Notes: generated by a model from the letters alone, not told the origin. A stretch of 64,000 nt of DNA from Falsihalocynthiibacter arcticus (GCF_000812665.2 NZ_CP014327.1:3315501-3379500); one strand, 5' to 3'. Shown: positions 17,436-27,829, counted from the first letter of the stretch. Program-made: numbers and translations.

Positions 17436-18716
17436 TCAGGGACGTTGCTGTCCATTGCCAAAGACGAGGTATTTGAAGCTCGTGAGCTGCTCGGCTCCGA
17501 CGGGGCCGCGCGCATGCATTTTGCCCGTTGCGATCCCGATTTCCGCGCCCATGCCAAACTCGCCGCCATCCGAGAATTGGGTCGACGCATTGTGCATCAC
17601 CACGGCGGAATCCACAGCGGTCATGAAGGCCGTAGCGGCCGCCAAGTCGTCGGCCACAATCGCATCCGTGTGGCCTGAGGAATGCGCCTGCACAAAGGCG
17701 ATGGCGTCTTGCAAATCATCGACAATTTTCACCGACATGATGTTGCTCAAATACTCAGTATTCCAGTCCTCATCCGTCGCGGGGATTAAGTCCGGCAGGA
17801 TTTTTTTAGCTTCAGCATCCCCACGCAACTCACAGTCAACGAGGGCTTGCGCCAAATGGGGCAGGACCCTAGTTGCGACACTGCGGTCGATCACCACGCA
17901 TTCGGTCGCGCCACAAATCCCCGTCCGTCGCATCTTGGCGTTTTGGACAATGCCCACAGCCATATCAAGATCGGCGCTTTCGTGGATATAGGTGTGGTTG
18001 TTGCCGTCGAGATGCAACAACGTCGGTACCCGCGCTTCTTTTTGCACCAGTGAAACCAGCCCACGGCCACCGCGCGGAATAACAAGATCGACAGTATCAA
18101 TGCTGTGCAACAGAAGTTTCACCGCCTCACGATCCCGCGTGTTCACCAATTGCACGGCGTCCTCAGGAAGTCCCGCAGCCTTCAACCCCTGCGCCAAACA
18201 GGCAACGATCACGCGCGAGGAATGCAAGCTCTCCGAACCGCCGCGTAAAATAACGGAATTGCCGGATTTCACACAAAGCGCCCCTGCATCAGATCCCACA
18301 TTCGGGCGCGATTCATAGATCATCGCGATGACGCCAATGGGCACGCTGACGCGGTTGATTTTGAGGCCATTGGGGCGATCAAACGTAGCGAGGGTACGGC
18401 CAAGCGGGTCGTCTTGGGCGGCAATGGCATCAAGCGCGTCTGCCATGCCTGCCACGCGGTCTTCGGTCAGGGTAAGGCGGTCGACGAAGGCTGCGTCCTT
18501 GCCGCTGTCGCGGATACTGTCGACATCCTTGGCGTTGGCTTGCAGAATTTCGGAGGCTCGGGCGCGTAAAGCTTTAGCGGCCTCTGTGAGGGCTAGATTG
18601 CGCTGATCTGATGTTGCCATCGCGAGGCCGCGTGCCGCAGCCTTGGCGCGCTGGCCAAGGTCTGCGACGAGGGTTTCAACGTTCATCTCTTCCGTAGGTG
18701 TGCTCATGTCATCCAT
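17436..18716 (-). CDS. proA: glutamate-5-semialdehyde dehydrogenase (gamma-glutamyl phosphate reductase)
   Basis: A 426-aa ALDH-superfamily enzyme that reduces gamma-glutamyl phosphate to glutamate semialdehyde with NADPH, the second step of proline synthesis. Family landmarks: [20 protein letters not shown] near residues 133-152, [20 protein letters not shown], and the active-site cysteine region [11 protein letters not shown] near 260. Length matches the family (about 420 aa). AAGGAGA lies 7 bases before the chosen ATG at 18716. It follows proC with a 38-base gap that holds a small hairpin. With proC and the divergent proB this makes a complete glutamate-to-proline route. Confidence 0.97.
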   Translation of the reverse strand: MDDMSTPTEEMNVETLVADLGQRAKAAARGLAMATSDQRNLALTEAAKALRARASEILQANAKDVDSIRDSGKDAAFVDRLTLTEDRVAGMADALDAIAAQDDPLGRTLATFDRPNGLKINRVSVPIGVIAMIYESRPNVGSDAGALCVKSGNSVILRGGSESLHSSRVIVACLAQGLKAAGLPEDAVQLVNTRDREAVKLLLHSIDTVDLVIPRGGRGLVSLVQKEARVPTLLHLDGNNHTYIHESADLDMAVGIVQNAKMRRTGICGATECVVIDRSVATRVLPHLAQALVDCELRGDAEAKKILPDLIPATDEDWNTEYLSNIMSVKIVDDLQDAIAFVQAHSSGHTDAIVADDLAAATAFMTAVDSAVVMHNASTQFSDGGEFGMGAEIGIATGKMHARGPVGAEQLTSFKYLVFGNGQQRP

Positions 18717-18731
18717 TCTCGTGTCTCCTTA

Positions 18732-18754
18732 AAACGGCGGCTCGAAGGCCGTTT
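18732..18754 (-). terminator. small intercistronic hairpin between proC and proA
   Basis: AAACGGC (18732-18738) and GCCGTTT (18748-18754) could pair in the mRNA just after the proC stop and before the proA ribosome site. Possible attenuator or processing site; the evidence is only the repeat. Confidence 0.4.
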
Positions 18755-19534
18755 CTATTTCAGTTCGGCGGCGCGGCGATAGGCGGCCTGTACGGTATTC
18801 TCGAAGAGCGCGTGCAACTGGCCGTCGTGCATCAACGCCTCCAGCCCAGCTTGCGTTGTACCGTTTTTACTGGTCACCGAATTTCGCAACTCTTCAAGGG
18901 AAGACTCCGACTGACGGGCCGTTTCAACGGCGCCCGTGATGGTGTCAAAAACCAGCTTCTCTGCGGTTTTTTGATCAAACCCAACGGATTTCGCGGCGGC
19001 AACATAGCTGCGCATTAATTCGAAAACATAGCCCGGACCGCTGCCACTGACGGCGGTTAAACGATCGATCTCGTCCTCGTTGGCCAGTTGCACACAGCTG
19101 CCTGTTTGGGCGATCCACGCGGTCACGTCCGTTACTTGCTGTTTGGAACAGGCGTCATTGGCGTAAATGCCCGAAACGCCAAGGCCGACCATCGCAGCCA
19201 TATTTGGCATGACGCGAATGATCGCCGCATCGCCCACGATTTTCGCGACCGTCTCGATGCTGCAGCCCGCAGCGATGGACACAAAGCACCCACCCGTTTT
19301 CAGCGCATGCACATAGTCGGGTAGCACATCCACAATCATCTGTGGCTTGATCGCGATTAGAACCACATCAAAAACACCGGCGGGCACATCTGCTGCGTCC
19401 GTCACATGGGTAACGCCGTCTGGAAGGCCAGTGGCGGCAGGGTCGGCAACGGTAAACTGGTTCTCATCTCTGGCGGCCCACTGGCGCAACATCGCGCCCC
19501 CCATTTTGCCGCATCCAATCAGAAGTATGTTCAT
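18755..19534 (-). CDS. proC: pyrroline-5-carboxylate reductase
   Basis: A 259-aa NAD(P)H-dependent reductase, the last step of proline synthesis. The N-terminal Rossmann motif is LLIGCGKMGGAMLRQW (residues 4-19). The family signature in the C-terminal helical domain is visible as LTAVSGSGPGYVFELM near residue 160 and SVTSKNGTTQAGLEAL near 223. Length is close to the family norm (about 270). GGGAGACACAG precedes the ATG. It is the first gene of a proC-proA unit. Confidence 0.96.
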   Translation of the reverse strand: MNILLIGCGKMGGAMLRQWAARDENQFTVADPAATGLPDGVTHVTDAADVPAGVFDVVLIAIKPQMIVDVLPDYVHALKTGGCFVSIAAGCSIETVAKIVGDAAIIRVMPNMAAMVGLGVSGIYANDACSKQQVTDVTAWIAQTGSCVQLANEDEIDRLTAVSGSGPGYVFELMRSYVAAAKSVGFDQKTAEKLVFDTITGAVETARQSESSLEELRNSVTSKNGTTQAGLEALMHDGQLHALFENTVQAAYRRAAELK

Positions 19535-19807
19535 CTGTGTCTCCCTTTACGTGGGCTGGACCCGTGCATCCGTCGCGCTGCATTGCAGCATGCAGATATC
19601 GGCCCGCCCAGTTTTTTATCCCGTCGCTGAACGTCCATAACGCGCCTCTTTGGGCGGGCTAGAGCAGCGACCTGTTTGCATTCACATGTTGCGGACGTGG
19701 TATAACGCACCGAATCAATGAAAGGGTTAGTGCTACAGGTCAGCGTCGCAAGACGCAAACCGTTCGCATTTTATCCTTTCAAAACAAAAAGATATCGGAG
19801 ACCTACC

Positions 19808-20968
19808 ATGGCGAAGAAAAAGAAAATCGTTGTTAAAATCGGATCTAGTCTACTGGCGAACAGCGAAAAACTGACCCTGCGCTATGCTTTCTTGAACGGA
19901 TTATTGAGCGATCTTGCCCAACTTCAAAAAGAAGGTCACGACATTATTCTGACGTCCTCAGGGTCAGTGGCGCTTGGGTTGAATATGGTCGGTAAACGGC
20001 CCGAAGATGCGGGCATTTTGGACAAGCAGGCGGCCGCCGCCTGTGGCCAGCCGCTCTTGATGAATGCCTATCGTCAGGTCGCCTCCGAGCATGACATGGA
20101 AGTCGCGCAAATGCTGGTGACGGTCGAGGACATGGAAGAGCGGCGCCGCTTCCTAAACATCAAAAACACCATGTTGCGGTTGTTTGAAAACGACATCATG
20201 CCGATCATCAACGAAAACGATTCCGTCGCGACGCGTGACTTGCGGGTGGGGGACAACGACCGTCTTTCTGCTAAAGTGGCCCAAATGGTTCAGGCCGATC
20301 TTCTGGTCATCCTGACCAGTGTTGAGGGGCTTTATGACCGTGACCCTTCCGATCCAGATGCCGTGTTCATCTCGGAAATTGAGGATGTCACCGAGCATCT
20401 TGAGTCCACCACTGGTATTAGTGCATTGGGCAGCGGCGGCATGTTAACCAAAATGCAGGCCGCCAACATGGCACAGAACGCCGGTGTTGAAACAATCATC
20501 GCCGAAGGGATTATTGAGCGGCCCGTCTCCTCTGTCCTGAAAAACGAGCGTCGCTATACACGCTGTCTTGTAACTGGCGAGAAGGCCTCGCCGCTCAAAG
20601 TTTGGCTCAGCAACCGTCTGCAGGTCGCAGGCACGCTGGTTATTTCAAACGAAGTGGCCGCCGCTGTAATTGCCGGTGACTGTGGGATCACCCGCAGCGA
20701 CGTGATTTCGATCCAAGGCGATTTCACCAAGGGCGATGTGCTGCACGTCTACACCGAAGACGGGGATGAGGTGGCCCGTGGCCTCACGAACTTCTCGTCC
20801 GAGGAAACCATGCTGGTGGCGCGCCATTTGGATATGCCCGTCGAGGATCTGATCGGGTACAAGACCAAAAGTGACATCATCGCGGCCGAAAACATACTGG
20901 TTCTCGAAGAAAACCATCTCCAGCATGATGCGCCCGAGGATGACCAGAAAATCGTCGTACAATTGTAA
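19808..20968 (+). CDS. proB: glutamate 5-kinase with C-terminal PUA domain
   Basis: A 386-aa kinase that phosphorylates glutamate, the committed and normally proline-inhibited step of proline synthesis. Amino-acid-kinase fold: VVKIGSSLLA near residue 8, INENDSVATRDLRVGDND near 138, and GSGGMLTKMQAA near 214. A PUA domain fills residues about 280-370 (LVISNEVAAAVIAGD). The ATG at 19808 has GGAG 8 bases upstream; the longer frame from 19718 lacks a site. It is divergent from proC across a 273-base gap. The more usual alpha-proteobacterial arrangement of proB next to obgE is not seen here. Confidence 0.95.
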   Translation: MAKKKKIVVKIGSSLLANSEKLTLRYAFLNGLLSDLAQLQKEGHDIILTSSGSVALGLNMVGKRPEDAGILDKQAAAACGQPLLMNAYRQVASEHDMEVAQMLVTVEDMEERRRFLNIKNTMLRLFENDIMPIINENDSVATRDLRVGDNDRLSAKVAQMVQADLLVILTSVEGLYDRDPSDPDAVFISEIEDVTEHLESTTGISALGSGGMLTKMQAANMAQNAGVETIIAEGIIERPVSSVLKNERRYTRCLVTGEKASPLKVWLSNRLQVAGTLVISNEVAAAVIAGDCGITRSDVISIQGDFTKGDVLHVYTEDGDEVARGLTNFSSEETMLVARHLDMPVEDLIGYKTKSDIIAAENILVLEENHLQHDAPEDDQKIVVQL

Positions 20969-21039
20969 CCCTTAGGGCGATTTAGACATAGAATTGGTTG
21001 TGGCATTGGGTTGCCGCGCCTTTTTGCTGCCAAACAGGC

Positions 21040-21924
21040 CTATCCCTTGGAGCCGAATTCGAACCACGCTCTTTCCTTAGGTGTGAGAAACTCCTTCATT
21101 TTGGCGTCATACAAAGACAAGTTTTCGGCGCTCAAAATCCCCTCCCACTTATTGCTCGTTCCGCTTTCAAAAAACTGGGCGTTGTCTTTCCAAATCCCTC
21201 TGTCGGCAGACGGCGCAAATTTGTCCGCATTCTTTTTCATGCTAGAGAAGGTCGCGGCCTCCACAATTGCGTCAATCAAATCGTCGTCATAGTTGCACTC
21301 CAATATTTCCGACAAACTCGAGACCGCCCCCCTAAGGTCGCGGACCATATCTGCATAGTGAAACATGTGAATGTTGGCGCACGCATGCCCGTTGTGGAAA
21401 CTTTTGAAATGAAGGGCCAATCCTTCGAGGGACTCCCCGCCATTTTGCAACGGTGAAAACGGGGTTTCCACAAAGGTTCGAAAGCCCTCGTTGATATCGT
21501 CCGCGATATATTTATCTAGGGTGCCGTTCGACATATTTTTGATGTGGTTTTGCGCCGAAAAAAACACATCGATCGGATGCCGGTGCACCGACAAATAGGT
21601 GCAATTCTTGTCGTAAGTTATGCCATCCAGTGGTGTGTGGGTTTTAATATAACGGCGATGCTCCTGTGCCTTCAGGGTGTCCATCAATTCTTTTTCGTCA
21701 TTGAATTTACTGTCCAACCATTTCGAAATCGTGCCAATGCCCGGATTTACATCAGGGTCGCCAAATATCAACATACCGCATATCGACTGCATCCAAGTCG
21801 TGCCGCTTTTGGGTGGGGTGCAGACAAAGACATCGTCGGGGCGGTTTTTAAAACGCGACCATATATCCGAATTGCTCACATCAGAGTTGTAAACTTGGCT
21901 TGGACCTGGAAATTGTTCGCTCAT
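21040..21924 (-). CDS. sulfotransferase domain protein
   Basis: A 294-aa PAPS-dependent sulfotransferase of the cytosolic (ST1) type. The 5'-phosphosulfate loop is CTPPKSGTTWMQ near residues 34-45. The 3'-phosphate-binding segment is SVHRHPIDVFFSAQNH near 110, where Arg and Ser bind PAPS. A C-terminal FESGTSNKWEGILS resembles the RKGxxGDWKxxF region but lacks its usual RKG start. It would sulfate a small hydroxylated molecule. It stands alone, convergent with proB, so the acceptor is unknown. Confidence 0.88.
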   Translation of the reverse strand: MSEQFPGPSQVYNSDVSNSDIWSRFKNRPDDVFVCTPPKSGTTWMQSICGMLIFGDPDVNPGIGTISKWLDSKFNDEKELMDTLKAQEHRRYIKTHTPLDGITYDKNCTYLSVHRHPIDVFFSAQNHIKNMSNGTLDKYIADDINEGFRTFVETPFSPLQNGGESLEGLALHFKSFHNGHACANIHMFHYADMVRDLRGAVSSLSEILECNYDDDLIDAIVEAATFSSMKKNADKFAPSADRGIWKDNAQFFESGTSNKWEGILSAENLSLYDAKMKEFLTPKERAWFEFGSKG

Positions 21925-22046
21925 TATTCAATCCTCATTTTAAAAACTCATCGGGTATTCACACTTATTGAGGTCAAAGTTACGCCTTCGATACCCGAAA
22001 ACGGGTGAACTGTCATCGCGTCACTCCGGCTCAACATTCGGCGGAT

Positions 22047-22174
22047 TGAAATTAATTTCAGTTTACGCTTTTATTCCCACCCTTCGTTGACGAATCGAGG
22101 TTCGCACGGGCAAATGGCTCACCGAAATAAATTTTGGTACATGAAATTTCTTGCTGACACGGTGTATTTCATGT
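22047..22174. promoter_or_regulatory. two palindromic elements upstream of the polyol-type operon
   Basis: The 294-base gap between the sulfotransferase and the binding-protein gene holds a perfect 14-bp palindrome TGAAATTAATTTCA (22047-22060). It also holds an inverted repeat of 9-bp arms ACATGAAAT (22139-22147) and ATTTCATGT (22166-22174). Both share the half-site TGAAAT. These are likely operator sites, most plausibly for the SorC-family regulator encoded in the operon. That link is inferred. Confidence 0.5.
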
Positions 22175-22218
22175 CAACCTAGTGGTCATTTGGCCATTTT
22201 GCCTTGGGAGGGGATAAT

Positions 22219-23235
22219 ATGAAGAGAATGAGTACAAAAGGTTTGATCGTTTCAGGTGTAATGGCGCTCTGTGCCTCTACATCGTCTGTGTCTGCAGAAG
22301 GTACATTGGCCTGCGAGCCCGGCGAAACCTATATCATGAACGTGATGGTTTCGAGCCACCCTTATTGGGTGCCTGTCTATCAAGGCTTCAAACAAGCCGC
22401 AGCAGCGTTTGGTTGTGATACGGTTTTTTCAGGAACACCAGACTACGATATAGCCAAACAAATCGCGTCGTTTGAGCAGGATATGGTAAAGGCTCCCGCC
22501 GGTATTCTTGTGCATCCCATGCAGTCTGACCCGTTCATCGAACCTATCAACCGTGCGATCGAAAACGGCACTCAAGTTGCGACATTCGCCGCGGATTCAC
22601 CCAAATCAAACCGCACCGCCTATATTACGTCTGACAACCTTGCCGAAGCAAAATTCGCGGCAGAAGAAATCGTCAGCCAAATTGGTGCCGAAGCTGAATA
22701 TGCTGTGCTTGAAAATCCAGGCCAATCCAACCACGATTTACGGGTAACAGCGCTTATTTCCTATATGGAAGAGCACTATCCCGACATGAAATTGGTCGGT
22801 CGTCAGGCCACCAATCAAGACAGCAACGCGGCCTATCGTGCCACGGCGTCCATCGTGCAAGCCAACCCAAATCTCGGCGCGATCTGGATCCCTGAAGCGG
22901 GCTCCGCAGAAGGCGCAGTTGCTGCGATCCTTGAAGCCAAAGCCGATGTCTTGATTATGCATGCCGATGTTACCCCAGCCACGCTGGAACACATCAAAGC
23001 GGGCAACATCCACATGGCGCTCAACCCAAATCAAGGCATGCAGGGTTTCATGGGCTTTATGGGCGTCTTCTTGGCGGCACATGACGGTGTGTTCGATCCG
23101 TTCAACGATTACAAAACGTCGGGCTTCAATCCCGTGCAAATTCCCTTCGTTGACAACGGATTTGCTGTGATCACCCAAGAAAACGCCGACAGCTTTGACT
23201 TGAATGTCTACATGGAAGGTCGCGATCCGAAGTAA
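22219..23235 (+). CDS. ribose-type sugar ABC transporter substrate-binding protein
   Basis: A periplasmic binding protein of 338 aa (Peripla_BP_4 type). Signal peptide to about TSSVSA before EGTLACEPG. The mature part begins with the typical [19 protein letters not shown] segment and has [16 protein letters not shown] and [11 protein letters not shown] chose ATG 22219, preceded by GGGAGGGG, over an upstream TTG at 22204. First gene of an operon with a two-domain ATPase and a permease, followed by sugar-metabolic enzymes. Ligand unknown; a sugar or polyol is likely. Confidence 0.92.
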   Translation: MKRMSTKGLIVSGVMALCASTSSVSAEGTLACEPGETYIMNVMVSSHPYWVPVYQGFKQAAAAFGCDTVFSGTPDYDIAKQIASFEQDMVKAPAGILVHPMQSDPFIEPINRAIENGTQVATFAADSPKSNRTAYITSDNLAEAKFAAEEIVSQIGAEAEYAVLENPGQSNHDLRVTALISYMEEHYPDMKLVGRQATNQDSNAAYRATASIVQANPNLGAIWIPEAGSAEGAVAAILEAKADVLIMHADVTPATLEHIKAGNIHMALNPNQGMQGFMGFMGVFLAAHDGVFDPFNDYKTSGFNPVQIPFVDNGFAVITQENADSFDLNVYMEGRDPK

Positions 23236-23254
23236 TCGGACTGCACTTTCTATT

Positions 23255-23290
23255 GGTGGCGCCGGAAAACAACGGGCCTCTGGCGCCACC
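23255..23290 (+). terminator. intercistronic hairpin after the binding-protein gene
   Basis: Perfect 9-bp arms GGTGGCGCC (23255-23263) and GGCGCCACC (23282-23290) lie 20 bases after the binding-protein stop and 33 before the ATPase start. Probably a partial terminator or stabiliser that lowers expression of the downstream ATPase. Confidence 0.65.
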
Positions 23291-23323
23291 CCCTTAAATT
23301 CAACTCAGGTAGTAGCAAATTCC

Positions 23324-24856
23324 ATGACCGAAGAACTGCTTCTTAAAATCTCAAATGTTTCCAAGTCTTTCGGGCCAATACGGGCTTTGAAGGGCGTGAA
23401 TTTCGACCTGCGCAAGGGTGAAATTCATGCATTGGCGGGCGAGAACGGCGCTGGGAAGTCGACATTGATGAACATCATCGATGGGATCCTACAGCCAGAC
23501 AGCGGCGAAATCCTGATTGACGGAAAAGCCGAAATAATTACGTCGCCAACGCGTGCGCAGCAACTCGGTATCGGGTTTGTGCATCAGGAAATTGCCCTCT
23601 GTCCCGATGTAAATGTCGCCGAGAATATTTTCATGTCTGTGACGAATATGAGTTCGTCTTTTTTGATGAATTACAAAGAGTTGCACGACAAAGCTGACAA
23701 GGTTCTTTCACAACTTTGTACGATATCGCCCTCGACAATGGTGCGGGATTTGTCGATTTCAAACCAACAACTGGTGGAAATTGCCAAGGCGCTGACACTG
23801 GATTGTCGAGTTCTCATTCTGGATGAACCCACCGCCGCGTTGACCGAAAAAGAAGCGCAGATTCTGTTTGGAATTATGCGTAAACTCGCAGATCAGGGCA
23901 TTGCGATTGTCTATATCTCGCATCGCATGGTCGAAATTTTCGATAATTGCGACCGCGTCACTGTCTTTCGCGACGGGGAGTTTATCGAGACCCGAAATGT
24001 CGCCGAAATTACCCCGGGAGATGTAGTGAATGCCATGGTTGGACGGGTGATTGATACGCTCTATCCAGAGAAATTAACCCCTGAGGAGGCCACAGACGAG
24101 ATCATTCTTGATGTGCAAAACCTCTCGGATGGGAAGCGCTTTTTTGATGTGAACTTCCAACTCAAAAAGGGTGAGATCCTCGGGATCGGCGGGCTAATTG
24201 GGGCAGGGCGCAGCGAAATTGCCAAGGGCGTTTGCCGTTTGGAAACCGAAGTGACGGGCGAAACGACACTCAAATCTGCGCCCCTGAAACCAAAAGATTA
24301 TCGCGAGAGCATTGAGGCGGGTGTGGTCTATCTTTCTGAAGACCGCAAAGGCGACGGAATTTTCCTTGATATGGCGATCTCGGCCAATGTTTCGGCGCTC
24401 AATTTAACCCAAGTGGCCACGCCAACGGGTATCATCAGTGTGCCCGCAGAAGAAAAACAAGCCGCCGCCTTGGGCAAGAAGCTCAACCTGAAATACGGCC
24501 GATTGAGCGATCCAGTTTCCTCGCTTTCGGGGGGAAATCAACAAAAAGTGGCCATCGCCAAAATGCTGTCTGTCGACCCGCGCCTGATCTTTTTAGACGA
24601 GCCAACGCGCGGCGTGGATGTGGGCGCAAAAGTAGAGATACACGCCATTCTGCGCGGTTTGGCGCGGTCGGGCGTCGGGATTGTTGTCATTTCATCGGAA
24701 CTGCCGGAGTTGATTGGCCTTTGTGATCGGGTGATGGTTGTGCGCGAAGGCCGTATCAGCGGCGAAGTCACGGGCGACGAATTGACGGAAAAAAATATCA
24801 TGCGCTTAGCCTCTGTTTTAGACGCAAGCAGCTTGAACGAAAATAAGGGAATATGA
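23324..24856 (+). CDS. ribose-type sugar ABC transporter ATP-binding protein (two ABC domains)
   Basis: A 510-aa RbsA/MglA-type tandem ATPase. Domain 1 has Walker [10 protein letters not shown] near residue 38 and Walker [11 protein letters not shown] near 163. Domain 2 (from about 255) has a degenerate Walker [14 protein letters not shown], signature [15 protein letters not shown] near 398 and Walker [13 protein letters not shown]. Degenerate second sites are normal in this family. The ATG at 23324 is chosen by alignment to the domain start. Its stop overlaps the permease start (ATGA at 24853), so the two are translationally coupled. Confidence 0.94.
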   Translation: MTEELLLKISNVSKSFGPIRALKGVNFDLRKGEIHALAGENGAGKSTLMNIIDGILQPDSGEILIDGKAEIITSPTRAQQLGIGFVHQEIALCPDVNVAENIFMSVTNMSSSFLMNYKELHDKADKVLSQLCTISPSTMVRDLSISNQQLVEIAKALTLDCRVLILDEPTAALTEKEAQILFGIMRKLADQGIAIVYISHRMVEIFDNCDRVTVFRDGEFIETRNVAEITPGDVVNAMVGRVIDTLYPEKLTPEEATDEIILDVQNLSDGKRFFDVNFQLKKGEILGIGGLIGAGRSEIAKGVCRLETEVTGETTLKSAPLKPKDYRESIEAGVVYLSEDRKGDGIFLDMAISANVSALNLTQVATPTGIISVPAEEKQAAALGKKLNLKYGRLSDPVSSLSGGNQQKVAIAKMLSVDPRLIFLDEPTRGVDVGAKVEIHAILRGLARSGVGIVVISSELPELIGLCDRVMVVREGRISGEVTGDELTEKNIMRLASVLDASSLNENKGI

Positions 24857-25852
24857 CGGTGAAAACTTCCACATTAACAGAAACAGATATGCCTATTTCC
24901 CACGGTTTCTTGGGGCGGATGTTGCGCATGCGGGAAACCGGTCTGATCGGGATTATCCTCGTTATGTTCGTGGTGATGTCCTTTGCGTCGCCCTATTTCC
25001 TGACGTGGATTAACATGCGGGCCATGGTGATGGCCTTCGCCGTTGAGGGGATTGTGGTCATTGGTATGACCATTCTGTTGATTTCCGGCGGTATCGATCT
25101 TTCGGTCGGATCGGTCACGGCGCTGGCGATGGTTGTTGCGGGCTGGCTGTTCTTGGCGGGGGTTGATCCTTGGGTCGCCTCGGCGATTGCGATTGCGGTT
25201 TGTACCGGCATTGGCGCGATCATGGGGTTCTTTGTGACCCGCGTCGGTTTGCACCATTTCATTGTTTCTCTAGCGGTTATGGTTATTGCGCGCGGCGTGT
25301 GTTTGCTGGGCACGGGGGGCGTCCGCTTGGCTTGTTCACCTTGCCGCCAGAATTCAAATTCATCGGGCAGGGGTCTATTGGACCGATACCCTTAGTGATC
25401 ATTATCTTCGTTATCACGGTGATTGTGTTTGATTACCTGCTGCGGCGCACAACTCTGTTTCGCAAGGTGTTTTACACCGGAAGTAACGAACGCGCCGCCG
25501 CCTATTCGGGCATTCGCACCAAGAAAGTGGTGTTCCTAACGACGACCCTTTGTTCGGCTCTTTGTGGTGTTGCGGGTATCATTTATATGTCGCGCTTTGG
25601 TTCGGCCCAGCCAACATTTGGGCTTGGAATGGAGCTGAATGTGATCGCTGCTGCGGTCATCGGGGGGCCAGTCTGAACGGCGGCACGGGCTCCATTTTGG
25701 GCGCTATTCTGGGGGTTGTCTTACTTTCGGTCGTGTCTAGTTCCCTGGCGCTTTTGGATGTGTCGGTCTATTGGCAGGACATTATTCGCGGCTCGATCCT
25801 GTTGGTCGCCGTCACCCTCGATCACTATATGAACAAAAACCGCAAACATTAG
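24853..25852 (+). pseudogene. ribose-type sugar ABC transporter permease, two single-base frameshifts in G runs
   Basis: Three overlapping frames together give a complete RbsC-type permease of about 333 aa. It starts at [12 protein letters not shown], contains ISGGIDLSVGSVTALAM, and ends DHYMNKNRKH. The frame breaks twice, each time at a run of six G (25314-25319 and 25662-25667). Adding one G at each restores GTGGRPLGLFTLPPEF and AVIGGASLNGGTGS. The two identical errors suggest either homopolymer miscalls or slippage. If real, the gene is inactive and the operon would lack its only permease. If miscalls, it is an ordinary permease. Confidence 0.85.
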
Positions 25853-25863
25853 GAGCGTAGATT

Positions 25864-26844
25864 ATGAATGCCTCTAGTCCCAATTATGAAACTGCGCGCC
25901 AAATCCAAGCGGTCCTTGTGCTTCATTTTATCGAAGGGCTCAAGCAATCTGAAATTGCTGCGCGCTTTAATCTTTCGACGTCAAAAGTGAACCGATTGAT
26001 CGCGCAGGGCCGCAAAATGGGTATGGTTAAAATCGACATCGAAAGCCGGTTTCAACATTTGATTGACTATGAAAATCGCTTGATTGCCTCGACCTGTTTG
26101 ACGGGCGCTGTGATCACCCCCACGGCTTCGGGAAACCCTGACACAACCTTGCAACAAGTGGGGCGGGCTGCGGCCAACCTCTTGCTGGAAACTGTGCGCG
26201 ATGGCGACGTGATTGCGATCACAGGCGGGAAGGCCGTGAGTGCCGTGATCGAAAACCTGATGCCCGACACGTTGCGCGATGTGACGGTTGTGCCGCTAAC
26301 GGGCGGGGTGCAGGGCAAGTATTTCACCGACGTGAACCACCTCGCAACGCGCTTGGCTGAACGGCTTGGCGGCAAGGCGATGTTGGTGCATGCGCCTTTG
26401 TTTGCTGAGACGCGCGGCCAGCGGGACATGATTTTGGAGATCGGTCCCGTGAAGGATGTTTTTGATTTGGCGCGCCGCGCTGATGTGGCTCTACTGGGGG
26501 TCGGTTCCATGGAGCCTGCGGGATCGAGTTACTATGATTTGAACCCCGTTCCCGAAGCGGATCGCAAAATGCTGGTCGGCGTCGGCGTCGTGGCGGAATT
26601 GATGGCGCATCTTATTCGCGACAACGGCGAAGTTGCGGATTACCCGCTCAATAATCGCCTTGTGGCGCTCAACCCAAACGATCTCGCAGGATGTGGACGC
26701 ACAATTGGCGTCGCCTCGGGACAGGAAAAAGCGCGGCCTATTCGCGCGGCGCTTAACGGTGGTTATCTCGATGCTTTGGTCATGGATGAAGAGACCGCTT
26801 TAACAGTTTTAAATAATGAAAAGAGATCAGACAATGTTGCATGA
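25864..26844 (+). CDS. SorC-family sugar-binding transcriptional regulator
   Basis: A 326-aa regulator. Helix-turn-helix at residues about 22-45 (EGLKQSEIAARFNLSTSKVNRL). The remaining part is the SorC/DeoR-type effector domain with ITGGKAVSAVIENL near 120 and GVGSMEPAGSSYYD near 213, where phosphorylated sugars bind. Homologues such as LsrR and EryD respond to phosphorylated substrates of their operons. It lies 12 bases after the permease and overlaps the next gene, so it is part of the operon it probably controls. Confidence 0.92.
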   Translation: MNASSPNYETARQIQAVLVLHFIEGLKQSEIAARFNLSTSKVNRLIAQGRKMGMVKIDIESRFQHLIDYENRLIASTCLTGAVITPTASGNPDTTLQQVGRAAANLLLETVRDGDVIAITGGKAVSAVIENLMPDTLRDVTVVPLTGGVQGKYFTDVNHLATRLAERLGGKAMLVHAPLFAETRGQRDMILEIGPVKDVFDLARRADVALLGVGSMEPAGSSYYDLNPVPEADRKMLVGVGVVAELMAHLIRDNGEVADYPLNNRLVALNPNDLAGCGRTIGVASGQEKARPIRAALNGGYLDALVMDEETALTVLNNEKRSDNVA

Positions 26845-27829
26845 TATGCTGACGCGAACCATTGGGAAAAGTGGCATTGAGGCCTCGGCGATTGGCCTTG
26901 GCACGTGGGCGATTGGTGGCTGGGCATGGGGCGGAACCGACGAAGCCAAATCCATCGCGGCGATTCAGGCCTCCATTGACGAAGGTGTGAGCTTGATTGA
27001 TACCGCGCCCGCCTATGGGCTGGGCGTGGCCGAGGACATCGTTGGCAAAGCGATCAAGACACGGCGCGATAAAGTGGTTCTCGCCACCAAATGCGGGCTT
27101 GTTTGGCACACGCGAAAGGGCAACCATTTCTTTGATGAGGATGGCGCGCCTGTGCACCGATATTTGGGCAAAGACGCCATTATCTATGAGGTAGAACAAA
27201 GCCTTACGCGCTTGCGTACCGACTATATTGATCATTACATCACCCATTGGCAAGATCCGACAACACCCATTGACGAGACGATGGAAGCGCTAGAACTCTT
27301 GAAGAAACAGGGCAAAATTCGTTCCATTGGGGCGAGTAATACATCCCTTGAAGACGTCAAATCCTATGTCGCGGCGGGACAACTTGATGGCCTCCAAGAA
27401 GAATTCAGCATGGTTCAGCGTGGGGTCGATAAAACCTTGTTGCCGATTGCGATTGAGAATGGCGTGTCGGTTTTGAGCTATTCGTCGCTTGCCTTAGGGC
27501 TTCTGTCGGGGAAAATTACTCCAGACCGTCAATTTGAAGGCGATGACCTGCGCATAGGTAACCCGCGCTTTTCGCAAGATAACCGCAAGAAAATCAAAGC
27601 ATTGATGGATGAAATTACGCCTATTGCAGCGCAGCATGACGCGACTTTGGCCCAAACGGTAATTGCTTGGACGCTCCAACAACCCGGCATCACATTCTCC
27701 CTTTGTGGCGCACGAAATGTCGAGCAAGCCCGTGAAAACGCAAAAGCCGGACGCCTGCGCTTAAGTGCGGAAGATTTGAAAGCCATTAATACTGCCGCTG
27801 ACCAACATTTACAAAACCTAGACGCCTAA
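26834..27829 (+). CDS. aldo/keto reductase
   Basis: A 331-aa TIM-barrel AKR. The catalytic tetrad is visible: Asp and Tyr in LIDTAPAYGLG (near residues 54-64), Lys in VLATKCG and His in YITHWQDP. The NADPH-binding end has SLCGARNVEQARENAKA. AGAG at 26822-26825 favours ATG 26834; starts at 26816 or 26846 are also possible. It overlaps the SorC gene by 11 bases. Its place suggests reduction or oxidation of an imported sugar or polyol, but direction and substrate are unknown. Confidence 0.9.
   Translation: MLHDMLTRTIGKSGIEASAIGLGTWAIGGWAWGGTDEAKSIAAIQASIDEGVSLIDTAPAYGLGVAEDIVGKAIKTRRDKVVLATKCGLVWHTRKGNHFFDEDGAPVHRYLGKDAIIYEVEQSLTRLRTDYIDHYITHWQDPTTPIDETMEALELLKKQGKIRSIGASNTSLEDVKSYVAAGQLDGLQEEFSMVQRGVDKTLLPIAIENGVSVLSYSSLALGLLSGKITPDRQFEGDDLRIGNPRFSQDNRKKIKALMDEITPIAAQHDATLAQTVIAWTLQQPGITFSLCGARNVEQARENAKAGRLRLSAEDLKAINTAADQHLQNLDA

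Noticed and set aside
24853-25852. Programmed ribosomal frameshifting in the permease gene
   Set aside because: The breaks are at G6 runs without a typical slippery heptamer and downstream pseudoknot, and two independent shifts in one gene would be needed. Miscall or mutation is simpler.
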